Positions 23,131 to 35,178 are shown, numbered from the stretch's first letter. The stretch: DNA of 64,000 bases from Metridium senile (GCA_949775045.1 OX459108.1:5397961-5461960); one strand, 5' to 3'. Numbers and translations: made by a program. The notes: generated by a model not told the origin, from the sequence alone.

Positions 23131-23189
23131 ATCTTTATTTTCAGTTCGAGTTGACAATTTTCTGAAAAACTGCAAAACAGTGAGATAAA

Positions 23190-23700
23190 TAATAGTTTTT
23201 ACTTACATTTACTAGCAAATTGTGGTGTCCAAATGGTCTTGTTTAATGATATTGACAATTTACTTCTCAGTTTTTATCATGCAGTCGTCATAATTAAGCT
23301 TACATTGTATGTAGAATTCATTCAAAAACATCCAAAAATGAAAAAATTATGCTTTGCTAAATCCTGTGATTGTCTTGAAATAGAGAAAAAAAGTTCACCA
23401 AATCTTCTGAAATTTCATAAACGTTCTTGATTATAATAATTTCTTTGAAGCCACGAGTGTTGTTGTGAAACCATGGAGTAAATGACGTCATGACCTCACT
23501 CGACCCAATCCTGATGGTGTAATATTACTAATTACAAAAACACAATAGAAATTCGCGATTTTATCGGTCTTCGCGTACGAATTTCTACAAAAATACTTTA
23601 GCAAGGCATTTTTGGATTAGTATTTAGTCTTCAACAAGCAAAACAAATCGTTTATTGGGACTTTTTAAAATCCGGGCGTTTTCGTCCAAGTGCTCCTGTA
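23190..23700. other. No gene or repeat recognised
   Basis: It lies between repeat Q copy 1 and the DIRS remnant. Only short, unassignable open frames. Confidence 0.4.
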
Positions 23701-23707
23701 ATAATTG

Positions 23708-25873
23708 TTATGTTGTACTATGTACAGAAACTTTATTTACAGCCAAACCTACTGAAGTGTTCCTATCGAGGTTAGAACATTCAATTTGTTTATCGAAATT
23801 TGATTTGATAATTGCTTGCAGGCTAACACAGTTTTTTTTAGTAAGATAAACTCTCATGTCAATAGAGTCCAAGACAAATCCCAGAAAAATTATCTTTTGA
23901 CAAGGGTTCAACACTGATTTTTTTTATAGTTAATTTGAAAGCCCAAAGACTCAAATAGCTTTAGAGTTGCTTCAATTTTGTTGCAACGTTCTGCAGTTGA
24001 AAAGCCCTGTAAATAGCAATCGTCAATATAGCCAACATTGAAATAGCCTTGACTACGTAATGCTGAATATACATGTTTCAATAATTGTGTGAAATACCGA
24101 GGTGCAGATGCAAGCCCATTAGGCAAGCAAGTGTATTGAAAAATTTCTCCATGTAAACCTTAGGTATTTCCGGTGTTCCTTAGCAACCGGTACTGTATAA
24201 TAAGCATCAGTGAGGTCAATGGACCCCATGAAGCAATTTTGTTTCATCAATTGAATGGCAGATGTAAGGCTCTCCATTTTAAAATGAATGTATTCAATGG
24301 ACTAAAAGTCCTTTCAAATTCAGGATCATTTGGTAAGACCCATTCCCCTTTTTGCAAAGAAAAATATTTGATATGAATTGGTCATTAGATGGCAGAGCCT
24401 CTTCAATTACTCCATTCTGAAGCATATTTTATACTTCATTGTCGATAATTTTAGTCTCAGTTGGTCCAAATTTAATGCAGTTAACAGGATATGTTTGTTG
24501 TGGGCTGTGCTACAAACTCAATATGACAGTGTTCAACCATGTCAAGAATTTTCCTATCGGAAGTTATTTTCTTCCATGCAGATTAAAACCATTTTAGCCT
24601 GCCTGCATGTTTCATTTCTACACACTGCCTTACCTGTTTGGACTACTGTTGGTTCTTTTGACCATTCTCTCTGGCCCCTTCCCTCCTGGAGAAGTGGCGG
24701 TTGTAGTTTTTTGACCCTGAGAAATCTTTATATCTCCTTTGTTTTCTATAGCTAGGATTTCTGTGGTAGCTAGCAAAACCTTTTAACCTTATGACACTGT
24801 CCTTCTTATGCTTATATTCACCGTTAATGTTTGACGTGATTAGGCTCTTGTCAATGATATCTTTGATGGCTTTAGGTAAATCTTCACCAAACAGTTCGGT
24901 CGTAATCGGGTTTGATGGAGCTCAAAGATATCGATAGCTAGAGTGTAACTCTGATCTCAGAGCTTCCCTTCGTCTTATGTTCAACTCTCTGTTTGCGTTG
25001 GATAGCAGCTGAACGCAATCCATAAGTGTGTCGACAATCTGTTGCTTTGGCGGCAACTCAGATGTATTCAGTAAAATGTTGATAACCTACACTGCAGCAG
25101 TGGGATTTTTTGCGATTACTGAATTGTCAGAAGTTCTTGCTCTGTCCGAGAGGTTATTCCAAATGCTATAATATTGCCACTGCCCAGCTGCTATGCTCAA
25201 TGTCTCTTGTTGGAATTATCGCTCTAACTAAAGACTCTTTGAGCGATATGTTTCTCTTGTAAGAGACGAAGGGAGGATCAGGAAAGATCCTGTTTAGGCT
25301 CAAGTCAATAAGTTTGTTCAGTCATCTTAGTAAGTATTTCAGCGAGTTGACTGTCGGTAGGCATATTTCCATTCTCAAAAGAATAGTTGTTTTTAGCAAG
25401 ACCGGTTTAGATAGCTGTGATAGCTATCCTCGTCAGTTGCTTTTTAGCTGGTTATGCTCAAGACTGTGAGCGGTCAGATGAGTCAATTTGGTTTTGGAGC
25501 CGGCTTATATGCCGTCAACTTGAACCTGATTGGTTGATTTAGATGTAGTAAGGATATTTCTTAACCAATGGTGTGTCAAGGGTAACCCTTGTTTCTGTGA
25601 GTAGTTCACAGTTTTTGGGTGAGCGTAATGCTTATGCAAGTCATTGAGCTTGTCATCGTGTTTTTCTTTCATGAAATTGCTATTGATCTTCGCCAGACTG
25701 CCGTTAATCTCCGGCCCCTCCTGATCGGTAGTGTTATAATATTGTTTCTCCAGTTGGAGGATAATGTCTGCATTGTCATCACCTTTTCGCCTTTTAGCCC
25801 TCGGCGACTCGGTGCCTTCACTTTCCTCCGAGTCAGAGTCAGAGGAAGGCAAATCTGCACTCTGCGAATCCAT
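23708..25873 (-). pseudogene. Decayed DIRS-type retrotransposon (gag-like plus reverse transcriptase)
   Basis: The gag-like part opens at MDSQSADLPSSDSDSEE (25873) and keeps PEINGSLAKINSNFM, then after stops QQIVDTLMDCVQLLSN, RRREALRSELHSSY and ELFGEDLPKAIKDIID. The reverse transcriptase follows: GSIDLTDAYYTVPVAKEHR across a frame break, then CLPNGLASAPRYFTQLLKHV and VGYIDDCYLQGF with the YIDD catalytic motif, ending FLGFVLDSIDMRVYLT. PNGLASAPR and YIDD-SYLQG-type spacing are typical of DIRS elements. Many stops and shifts make it dead. RNase H, the tyrosine recombinase and the terminal repeats were not seen. Confidence 0.85.
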
Positions 25874-25959
25874 TTTTCCCGTATTGTGGGATCGGTTAAG
25901 CATGTTTCTGAGTGTTGAAAATCCTGCAATCCTACGCTGATTTCCGCGATATTTTGGTC

Positions 25960-26950
25960 CTACAAGTTTGAATATTGCTTGTGAAAGAGGTTTTTTTCCA
26001 CCCAATATGGCAAAACATATTTATCTTTATGCTCTAAATGTTGTATTTGAAAAGCTACCATACTGAAAACCTCAGGTTCTTCTGTCGTTGAGAAACTGCA
26101 GCCTCTGATCAACTTTTCTGTCAGACTGGAACCAATGCTTTTTATAAAACTGTTGTACTCAGCTTGATCAAAATCCTCCATAATTTGGCGATGCTTCTCG
26201 CCAATTTTACAAACTGGAAATGTTTTTGTTACATGCTAGAATATTTCGGAGAATGCAATGCCATATGCTTAGCCGTCTTGTTTGCTACATAAAACACTAG
26301 GAACTGCATTAATTATAAACTCGAGTACTTTCGTTAAACGAAACTGTGTTCAATAGATAAGGAAAGTACTTATTACCTGTATATGTAATATCAAAAAATA
26401 AATCTTTTATAGTTTTAAATATTTCCGCTTGGTATGGCGCCATAAAAAATGCGAAATTTCTTGCTGGCGAAAGCAAGTACTGCTTTCCTTCCATTTGATA
26501 TATTCCCATTTTTTGATTAACATGTTCCATAAATTCCTTGTCGTCTGGATCTTGTTGCCTTTCGTGTTCCTTTCTGAAATGTTCGAACTCCAGTAATTGC
26601 ATTATTGACCATATATAGATAATGCTAGAGAATGATTTTTGTAATGATCCTTACATTTATTGAGCCGTTGCCTGTTGCTGACAGTGTAGGAACATCCATT
26701 CATTCCGCAGTTTTTTTACACCTTCACAAAATGCTCGTCTTACGTGCACTTGTTCGATCCTACCATCTATGGACATTTCCACCTTTTGCGTGGATGTATT
26801 TCTTTTTGTTAACTGACAGTCTTCCCATATAATGCGGCCTTTTACGAGCCAAAATCGGTAGTTCTCTATTGTCACAATATCCTTGTTTTGTTTGAGAACT
26901 AAATTTAGGGTATACCTGCTTTCAGTCCATATATCCATTTCCAATCTTTC
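25960..26950 (-). pseudogene. MULE-type transposase remnant
   Basis: An N-terminal piece (about 26890-26660) reads ENYRFWLVKGRIIWEDCQLT and later [20 protein letters not shown]. The core (26602-25960) has [38 protein letters not shown], then after breaks AYGIAFSEIF, VDF-like [18 protein letters not shown] and LIRGCSF. A first-Asp segment [14 protein letters not shown] followed by a DF..AEY..F segment and RGC-x-F matches the catalytic core of Mutator-like transposases. It is broken by several stops and frame changes. It lies directly downstream of the RecQ fragment in the same orientation and abuts the DIRS remnant. Confidence 0.65.
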
Positions 26951-27035
26951 TTGTATTTGTTGTTAGTTGTTTCCATTTCTTCAAGAGAAACTGTTTTTGT
27001 CCAATAAATAAGTCTCTGGTCATCTGTGTATTAAT

Positions 27036-27290
27036 TTACAAAAAGAAATCCATCGAGGTATCATTGCTGCGTCCTGCCCTTCCAAATTCTTGCATTATTA
27101 CCGCCATGTTTCTCATGCAACCTATTCGTAGCACAATTTTTACATGTGGACTGTGAGTCCCTACTTCGTAGGATTCCGTGGCAACAAGAACCTGACATTC
27201 TTTTGAACGAAAGGCACTGTCGACCATCCCTGCGTCTTTAAGGGTTTCTACCAGTAGGTCCACATCCTGTTTGATTGGTCCCCCTTAAGA
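27036..27290 (-). pseudogene. RecQ-type helicase C-terminal fragment
   Basis: The frame reads DLLVETLKDAGMVDSAFRSK, CQVLVATESYEVGTHSPHVK and VIMQEFGRAGRSNDTSMDFF. VATESYEVGTHSPHV corresponds to helicase motif V, and QEFGRAGRSN to motif VI (QExGRAGR). The sequence downstream, in shifted frames, continues RecQ-like (WTKTVSLEE, WKWIYGLKAG). The N-terminal half is absent here. A RecQ N-terminal exon of similar kind occurs at 62.7-62.9 kb. Confidence 0.75.
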
Positions 27291-27607
27291 GTGAAATTTC
27301 ATCACTGCCACGCCCTTCTTCTCAAAAGCAACATCTAAAATATTATGGAATCGATTTTTTATTTAAGGAAATGGAGCAACAACGAATGATTGAAACGTTT
27401 GGTTCCAGTCGTGGATTGTAGGTATACGTAGTTTCAGTGGAGATTGGAAATTCAGATCCAAATGATAAACAAAGTTAAACAAAGTCTCAAAAAAATTTTA
27501 ATTCTCATTGATATATTAAATGTATATAATGATGTATTTTTGTATATACACCTACTTGCAATAAGGTTGTCATACAGAGATAGAACATTAGTAGGATAGG
27601 AATTGAT

Positions 27608-28904
27608 TAGCCTGCGTGCAGCCCCTTTTTTTACCCGTAATAAGGGTCTGCGAATTATTGCAAGATTCCGTGTTCTGGACCCCCAGCCGAGTTGCACGAT
27701 TATATATAACAGGCTCAGATTGGCTGCTACGCCAGCTCATTCTTACATACTCTCTGATTGGCTCGAAAGCTCGTACTCGCATGCGCAGTAGAGACCAGTG
27801 TCATAATCGAGTAAAAACAAGATGGCCGCTCAAAGGCGGCGAAAAGTTGTCTCTTCTAAAATGGCTCGGAAATGCCAAAAAACCGCAGTAAATGCACTAA
27901 AACTTACTTATGGAAGTAACAAATTTATCAGAGCCCCTGTATGGGTTGATAGTTCTCAAGTTTATCGTCGACTTATCGCCGAAATATTGAATTCTACTAC
28001 TCGATGTAGATGAACTTCGCTCGCGTCTCAAACTGTTCGATGTCACGTTGAAAATCGTCAAATATAAGGACTGACATGTATATATAAGCTTCATACTTCG
28101 GTAAAAGAACAATTATTGATTGATGTAAAACATATCAAAATACATCTGAAAAATATTTATAATATTTTTCAAACGAGGCATTTGAAATTCACGACACGTG
28201 GCGGTAAACAATTTTTACTTGAAAAGCGTTTCGTGAATCATATCTATCGATTGTAGTAAGTGAAATACATTTTAAACTGATTAAATGTCAATATTATGTT
28301 TGTGTTTGGTGAGTTCTTTTATTTTTATCAATCATACTGGCTAATGTTGGCCGAAGAACATATTTTCATGTTATTATTTACAATAATAATAATAATATGA
28401 TGATGATAATGATGGTATTAGTGATGTTGATGGGAATGTTGTAGGTGTAGTGACGATGGTGATAATATTCATCGAACACTTTGAGACGCGAGCGAAGTTC
28501 ATCTACATCGAGTAGTAGAATTCAATATTTCGGCGATAAGTCGACGATAAACTTGAGAACTATCAACCCATACAGGGGCTCTGATAAATTTGTTACTTCC
28601 ATAAGTAAGTTTTAGTGCATTTACTGCGGTTTTTTGGCATTTCCGAGCCATTTTAGAAGAGACAACTTTTCGCCGCCTTTGAGCGGCCATCTTGTTTTTA
28701 CTCGATTATGACACTGGTCTCTACTGCGCATGCGAGTACGAGCTTTCGAGCCAATCAGAGAGTATGTAAGAATGAGCTGGCGTAGCAGCCAATCAGAGTC
28801 TGTTATATATAATCGTGCAACTCGGCTGGGGGTCCAGAACACGGAATCTTGCAATAATTCGCAGACCCTTATTACGGGTAAAAAAAGGGGCTGCACGCAG
28901 GCTA
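27608..28904. mobile_element. 1.3-kb TIR transposon, TAGCCTGCG family, with 8-bp target duplication
   Basis: The ends TAGCCTGCGTGCAGCCCC and its complement bound arms of about 430 bases each (27608-28040, 28473-28904). GAATTGAT (27600-27607) is repeated at 28905-28912. Comparison with MITE copies B and C shows one copy of this sequence in the empty site. The arms hold CCCGTAATAAGGGTCTGCG near the end, a CCAATC/TATATA promoter-like zone, and a mirrored frame starting ATGGCCGC (MAAQRRRKVVSSKMARKCQK..). An 8-bp duplication fits MULE, hAT or P groups. The centre (28041-28472) is non-coding, so the copy is non-autonomous. Confidence 0.9.
27822..28013 (+). other. First-exon-like frame within the TIR arm
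   Basis: AAGATGGCCGC is a good initiation context. It opens 63 basic codons, MAAQRRRKVVSSKMARKCQK and on to NKFIRAPVWVDSSQVYRRLI. The same frame is present inverted at 28690-28499 in the other arm. It may be the 5' end of the autonomous element's gene, kept because the whole region became part of the inverted repeat. No domain recognised. Confidence 0.35.
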
Positions 28905-29059
28905 GAATTGATTAAAAGACAAAAGAAGATCACTCAAGCCAGTGAACTCTCTCTTTTGTCTTTTAATTAATTCCTTTCACACTAAATCACAACATTCTCT
29001 TAATTTTCTTTGTGACAAGGTTCTATTTTTGTATGACAACCTTATTGCAAGTAGGTGTA

Positions 29060-29300
29060 GATATATTTTTGGATTTAAACGATGTATAAATTTCAAAGAA
29101 ATATGTATTTAAAATGTTATTCAAATAATCAATGAATATAATCTAAAATCAAATGATAATTGCACTCTATGATTTGCAATAAGATTTATAAACTGTAACA
29201 AATATAACATTGTATTTTTTATAAATTTCAACAAAAACATATATTTAAAATGTTAATTCTCATTGATATATTCTTTGCATACATTATAATTATTTGAATC
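29060..29300. other. AT-rich spacer
   Basis: Nothing recognised beyond AT-rich repeats of TTTAAAATGTTA type that also occur near 27500. Confidence 0.4.
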
Positions 29301-29587
29301 TATTACAATCAAACTACCTCAAGCATGAACAAGTAGAGCTCATTAATGAATTCATTCTTCGAATATTGATTTGATTCTTTGCTTTGAAAATTCATTATTG
29401 AATTCATTATTCAACTTTCAAAATATTGAAAATGTGGTTTTATTTATTTTATTTATTTTTGTATTTTTGAATATTCAAAACTTCATATGAATAATGAATA
29501 TTTGAATCAAAGAATCAAATCAATATTCGAATAATGAACCATTAAGGAGTTTTACGTGTTCACGCTTGAGGTAGTTTGGCTGTAATA
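29301..29587. mobile_element. Foldback MITE, 287 bp
   Basis: TTACAATCAAACTACCTCAAGC at the left is mirrored by GCTTGAGGTAGTTTGGCTGTAA at the right, within TA. The inner arms pair through GAATATTGATTTGATTCTTT. Confidence 0.85.
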
Positions 29588-29901
29588 GTTATGCAACTAA
29601 CTTGTACTGTACTGCTTGACTACTTTACGGTAGTCTGCATTGCATCCGTTTACAACGAGTAATGGCCGGATGATCCACCCAATCCAGCCCTCCTGCATCT
29701 GGCATCTGGCCGAGTATTCAAAATAGGGTTCAAAGTTAACATGAATTGTCTCCATGACAACCACCAAAACAAAGTGCTCACATTGTGCTTACTTCTGACA
29801 AGTCAAGGTGATTATTTCAGGAACTTATAACAGAGACGAAATTAACCACCCTTATTACTTTTTTGGCCACCATATTGAATGATGACCCAGAATAAAATAT
29901 T

Positions 29902-32872
29902 CTAAGGACAACCAAATCCGCGTCCATTTAGAATTGCAAACGACATGTCTTTTTTGAATGTGTCATAATTCTCATGGACAACTGGTAGTTTTAGGACCGA
30001 TGAGCAAGTGTGGGCTTTAGGGAACCTTGACTGCTGTCCCCATTCCTCATTCTCATGTAGGAACTCAATTGATGGGATGAGTTTGCGTGGTGGAATAGAT
30101 TTGCATCCAGTTGTGAAAAAGAGGATGTCCTTTATGCTAATACCTTTCTCTTCTCCTTCCTCGATGTCTTGGATGTAATCATACCAGCGTGATAGTACAA
30201 GACTCTCTGTTGGAGCTCTGTTAGAACCTACAGGACTCATATTGACTGTGAAGAGGGCTTTAAGAATTTCGGGAGTTATTTCTGTGTCTACCTTACAAAA
30301 TACAGGGTGGAAAGCATCAGGATTGGTATGTACAGCTTGAAGAACACCCAATGTAGTGAGACCTTTTTTGAAGCTTTCAATAGCTGGTAGGACCCTTCGA
30401 AGGACAAACCAATTTGCAGTAGATTGTACCATCTTGACAACATCACTCAGTTCTTTAATGCGTTGATAAGTACCTCAAGTTCCATTGTTGTTGACAGAGT
30501 GGCATCACTTATCAAAAGATTGTTTGCTTCTTCTTTACTGGTGGATTTTAAAAGGTTCTGAAGTGAGGACTTGAGTTCCATGTCATACACATCATCTAAT
30601 GACACATTTGCCTGCTGACCAATAATGGCCCCATATAATTGTGGTGCTAAGAATTGGGGACCAGGGCCTCCGTGTACTAGGGACAGGGCAACAACCATTC
30701 CTGCAAAGTAGTAGTCATCCTCCTCAAGGAATTTGGCTTGGTATTTAAGGTATTTACCTTCAGCACCACAGAACATGTGGGATTCTATCCACCGAATTGC
30801 TAGAGTAAAGTATTCTCTCATGGGACCGCCCATATCTACAGCTCCCTCACTATTGCCTGACTCATCTGTAAACTTGACATCAATTTTGTCCTTTGGAGAA
30901 TATCTTTTTCTCAACAATGCCCTTTTGGTCCCCTCCCATATGTAACTTCGTGAAATATTGAATATTGATATTTTTTCAAAAGTGAGAGCTGCAGCCAAAT
31001 CATCAAGTACATGTTTGATATGTTTTTCTTCTTTGTTCTCTGCGGTTGAAGATGTGCTGCAGGTAGTGTCTTGAAGTTCCTCTTCATCACTACTGACTTC
31101 TTTGCAAAAGGGGTTATCATCCCATGGGCTTGCGTCTAGCAGAGATGCATAATAGTTGTCTAGCAGGTTTTCATCATTTCCATCTGTTGCCTGTCTGCAA
31201 TTAATAAAAAAATACATTTTGTAATCACTCTATAAACATTGGGGGACTGTGCATTACAGGGGAATAATCCATCCCATTCTGTGACATTGCTTCTTCAATT
31301 CAGGATGGACATCTATTTATAATAAATAATTAATATTTAAGGTGGATGGACCCAGTTTCGAGAGCGTGCGGGTACTTGAATTGAAATGGCTATTAGCGCT
31401 GTGGACTTAAGTTAAACAAGATTTTTTGCACACTTATTATATGGACTAAATTTTAAAATGCCGATTCAAGTAAATTTTTTTTTTTCTCGCTAAAGCCCTA
31501 CAGCAATGTCATACACTGTTATACACTATATACACAGATATTTAAACTTAACTTAAATACTTTTTTATGATTTTGATTTCTGTTAGTGTTAATTTTTTGT
31601 TATTGTTGATACAGCTACTACATATTTCTCGAAATTTGAGAAAAATAATTCTAACTGAAATTGAGTTATTTTAATTTAAGTCATCCACTTCTTTTATCCT
31701 GTTCATAATGGAGCTGGTGGCAATGGTCATAATATTTCCTTGAAGCCCTAACTTGTCATTGTTGCCAAAAGCAAAGGTGTCTGGGTAAAAGTTAATAAGA
31801 TGTTGGTGAATGGTTTCTACTTCGTCATCTTTGGCATCAGCCAGAGTTCTGCATGCTTGAACATGTGGTTTCTTGCTTCTTTTTTTAATTGTTTTTATTT
31901 CAAACACACATTTACAATTACAAGATAGTGTAACATAATTAAAGAACAAAAAGAAATATATATACATATAAATAAATATAATAATGTTAATAATATAATG
32001 TTAATTGTACTAGAAAAGGGAAAAAAAAAAAAAAAAAAAAAGGAAATTAAGGAATGTTAATGTTTAGATCCTAAACGAGGGCGTCTCTTAAACTCGAGAA
32101 TTTAGTCAGATGGATATGCATTGTGTTGTTTTTTGAAGCAATATTATATTCAATTTGTACGTAACAGCTTAAATAAACTTTAAAACCATTAAGACTCAAA
32201 AGACAACCCTTTGTTCTTAAAATTCTTATTCTATAAATATAAGATTTATAAGCAAGCAAAATAAAATTGATAAGCAGCGAAAAATTGAGAACAATCGAGA
32301 TTAGATTAAGAGGGGGTAAATTAATTTTATGAGTATTTAACCAAGACGAAATTTCACTATAAAGATTACTAGAAAATTCACATTTAACAAAAATATGATC
32401 GATAGTTTCAGCGTCTTTTAAACAAAAGGAACATAATTGATTATCTTTAAGTCTAAAACGAAATACATCTTTGTTAAGGTATAAACAATTCATCAAAATT
32501 CTGTATTGAAACCATCTTAGATATGTATCAATTGTAGTGGCCCGAGCTAACATATAAACTTTATCCCAATCAAAGCAGCCTTTACCTTGGTGTAGATATT
32601 TTTGCCACCTACATTGGGCTGTAGGACGCTCAAATTTCTTTGATATTATAATATTATAAATTTGTTTTGTTTTGACCTTAACAAAGTCAATCTCACTTCC
32701 TGTTATATGTGGTTTCTTGCTATCTGTGGCATGATCCCGCATAACTTTTCCCACCCCTACCAAAGGTGTCATCTAGCTTGGTACCCTCTCTCTCTGCTTC
32801 AGAAACAATTGCATCAATTATGCCACTGTCCTGGAGTTCATTCAGGAAAAGCTCAGTTCTAGAACAATCATC
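29902..32872 (-). pseudogene. HECT E3 ubiquitin ligase (G2E3-like) pseudogene
   Basis: Pieces in order: an exon from 32872 after TTTTCAG (DDCSRTELFLNELQDSGIID), a segment interrupted by a LINE (VMRDHATDSKKPH, then VQACRTLADAKDDEVETIHQ in 31877-31671), then the main exon 31194-29902. That exon holds an acidic linker, the HECT N-lobe (SRSYIWEGTKRALLRKRYSP, DIKVKF-like IDVKFTDESG, AVDMGGPMREYF) and the C-lobe ending GRGFGCP. The catalytic Cys is present in AHTCSSVLKLP (codon 30006-30004). One frame break near 30465 joins LEVL to TYQRIKELSDVV, and another lies near 32755. HECT enzymes transfer ubiquitin through that Cys. The layout resembles the G2E3-like proteins expanded in cnidarians. The LINE and two shifts make this copy non-functional. 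Confidence 0.8.
31878..32706 (-). mobile_element. 5'-truncated LINE inserted in a coding exon of the HECT gene
   Basis: The sequence encodes the C-terminal end of a non-LTR reverse transcriptase. It includes RWQKYLHQGKGCFDWDKVY, WFQYRILMNCLYLNKDVF and a zf-RVT-type knuckle CSFCLKDAETIDHIFVKC (C-x2-C..H-x4-C). After the stop come a 3' UTR with a T-rich run, an AATAAA and a short A tail. Perfect 15-bp target duplications flank it (31863-31877 and 32707-32721; AGCAAGAAACCACAT on the minus strand). The open frame joins in phase with the host exon by chance. Confidence 0.9.
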
Positions 32873-32952
32873 CTGAAAACATAAGGGGTGAATCATTATT
32901 CATCTACTGAGTTGGGTTGGGAGGGGGGAGGGGAAGAAATCAGAGTGGTGCA

Positions 32953-33237
32953 CACTGCAAAAACGGCTGAGTAGATACACCTCACTATATTGAGTTAATC
33001 ATGCATTCAGGATGACACTTTATAGTGAGTTAACCCATCTCTGTAGTGAGTAAACTCAACTCTAGAGTGAGTAAAAGTGAAGTTAAACTCAATATATCAA
33101 GTACATTGTACTCAATGGCCGTCTACATTTATGTTTACTCTTAATAATGAGTTGGGTTAACTCACTATAAAGTGTCATCCTGAATGCATGATTAACTCAA
33201 TATAGTGAGGAGTATCTACTCAGCCGTTTTTGCAGTG
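32953..33237. mobile_element. Foldback MITE with CACTGCAAAAACGG ends
   Basis: The termini CACTGCAAAAACGGCTGAGT and its complement have arms of about 105 bases (TTATAGTGAGTTAACCCA is mirrored). CACTG ends suggest a CACTA/EnSpm or Chapaev relative. The target duplication is unclear (CA at most). Confidence 0.85.
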
Positions 33238-33239
33238 CA

Positions 33240-34431
33240 GGCTTATCTTTATCTATGAAGCTGCCAATGGCAACAATATATAGAAATGAAAACATAGAGT
33301 ACACTCTTAGTGTCAAAACGTTCTGACACATGAGACATCAATCTGAATTAATTTAGACGTCGCTTTGAAGAATCGTTTTATGTATCAAGCCAACTAATAT
33401 TCCCTTATTTTGAAAGTATAATATGTCATGGCAATCGAGGCAGCAATAAACATGACTAAGCATCCTAGCGGGAGACCCAATCTTCTCCCAACTGAGCGAG
33501 GAGCGCCTAGGATGTCTAACTTAACTTACATTAAAGCTCGTCTAATCCTAATAACTCATGGATTCAATCCACAAGTTAAAAAGGGGGTGGGTCAAAATAA
33601 CACACGCACACACACATATACACAAAATATAAATAATAGCCCCTTATTAAACTAAAAGTTAATTTTTCCAATTTCTAACGTCACTTGCCTGATCTTGATC
33701 CTCAATCCTCATTTGATCTTTATTAGTTTGCTGCTGGCTACCCCTACATTAAAAAAAGTTACAGTTTAATAGGCTGTACTTTTTACCTTTTTATAACAGT
33801 CTTAACATTTTGTTTTAAGTTATTGATTTACTTAGTAAATAGCTTATTAATGTCTAATATATTTATGCCATGGATAAAATCAGTTAAACAATATTTTCAT
33901 AATACTGTAGTTTTGTGTGGTATATGTCGTCCTATTTATCACAGCTGGTGTCATTGAATTGTCAAAATTGTTGTGGATCCACGAGACGAAACTCGATTGG
34001 ATCCATGGCCACAATAATTTTGAGGATGAGTTGGCATTGACTTTGTCAGAGCTATAATTATTAGAACCTAAGTAGTATATGCCTGTGATGAGAGTTTAAA
34101 ACTGTGACCTTTGCTAGCCTCACATAGCAGCAGTAGCATTAACTTTGATACGATGCTGATGAATAAAACATCAGTGCTTTATCAACATTAATGCTTCTGG
34201 CCATGGCGGTCCTTTATTGGGGTTTACCCTGCATGTGACCCCTATTGGACTGATAACTTATAACAATATTAATTTTTTAATATTATTATGTTAAATATCA
34301 TATCAGAAAGAAACAACATATCATATCAACAAGACATGAACTACATACAGTGTTGTTTGATTTGACTTATTTTTATAATAAAATAAATGCAATTAGGTTT
34401 CTTATTCTATTTTCTTTGAAATGACATTAAG
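33240..34431. other. Intergenic, no gene seen
   Basis: A short hairpin (CATCCTAGCGGGAG mirrored) lies at 33460-33512. Otherwise unremarkable. Confidence 0.4.
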
Positions 34432-34788
34432 CAATTATTGGATGAGGTTGAGTATGATATCATAAATTATCAAGACCGAGTTCTGTGTTATCTGCCGAAG
34501 CCTCCTGGCTGAGGCAGATAATACTGACTCGAGGTCTTGATAATTTACGATATCATGCGAAAACCGAATTCAATAATTGTTTTATTATACATTTTTTAAA
34601 GTAAAAGTACAATTATAATCAGGTAAAAGAGACAATAACAAGCAAATTCACATCAACTCCCTGAGAACGGAGAGAGCCTGGGAACTTGACAGTGACAACT
34701 ACAGATAATGCAATTATCACTGTCAAGTTCACATGCTATTCAGATTTAGCCGTGTGCTCTCAGCCAATCAGTTTCAATGTAGTTAGTA
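34432..34788. repeat. Foldback repeat family P, copy 2
   Basis: It is the same unit as 2928-3283: a CAATTATTGGATGAGGTTGA start, AATTCAATAATTG palindrome end at 34579, and a tail with the CTTGACAGTGA hairpin. It keeps 22 bases of arm (GGCTGAGGCAGATAATACTG) that copy 1 has lost. Confidence 0.85.
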
Positions 34789-35178
34789 AAATGTATAATA
34801 ATTTTAATTATTACCACTCCAAGGATGTGTGTGTGCGTGTGCAAATTAATCGACCCAATCCCCCCCCCCCCCTCCCCCCTCATGTACAGCAACACAAATG
34901 AGGCTGATGATTATAAGCTAGGGAAATAATAATTATGGTTCCATTTGAAAGTGAACAACCGAAATGTCCAAAAGTGATCAACACACATACCTTTTCTTCT
35001 CTAAATCTATTAACCACATCTTCCCCGATGTCTCTTGTCTTCTTCAAAAATTCACAGATCTGCGATTAACAATTAGAAAGCTTGTTAGACAATTATAATT
35101 ATGTAATTTATGCTTGAGCAGACAAGAGCATTAAGGGAGAGAAAAAAAAAGGGAGAGCTATCATCTCGATTGTTTCCC

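Larger units (their letters stand above)
27547..29059. mobile_element. MITE family M, copy A, split by a nested insertion
   Basis: The ends TACACCTACTTGCAATAAGG and TTATTGCAAGTAGGTGTA match the complete copies at 42438-42626 and 50979-51211. Removing the inner element (27608-28904 plus one target copy) restores a foldback of about 208 bp with the internal motif AAAAGACAAAAGA mirrored as in the other copies. The TA ends suggest mariner-type mobility. Confidence 0.9.

Noticed and set aside
25960..26005. A single protein joining [12 protein letters not shown] to MDSQSADLP
   Set aside because: The first part belongs to the MULE-side sequence and the second to DIRS gag; the join is a junction of two relics, not a gene.
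32071..32772. 233-codon minus-strand frame taken as one gene
   Set aside because: It is a chimera: HECT exon codons at the start, target duplication, then LINE sequence.
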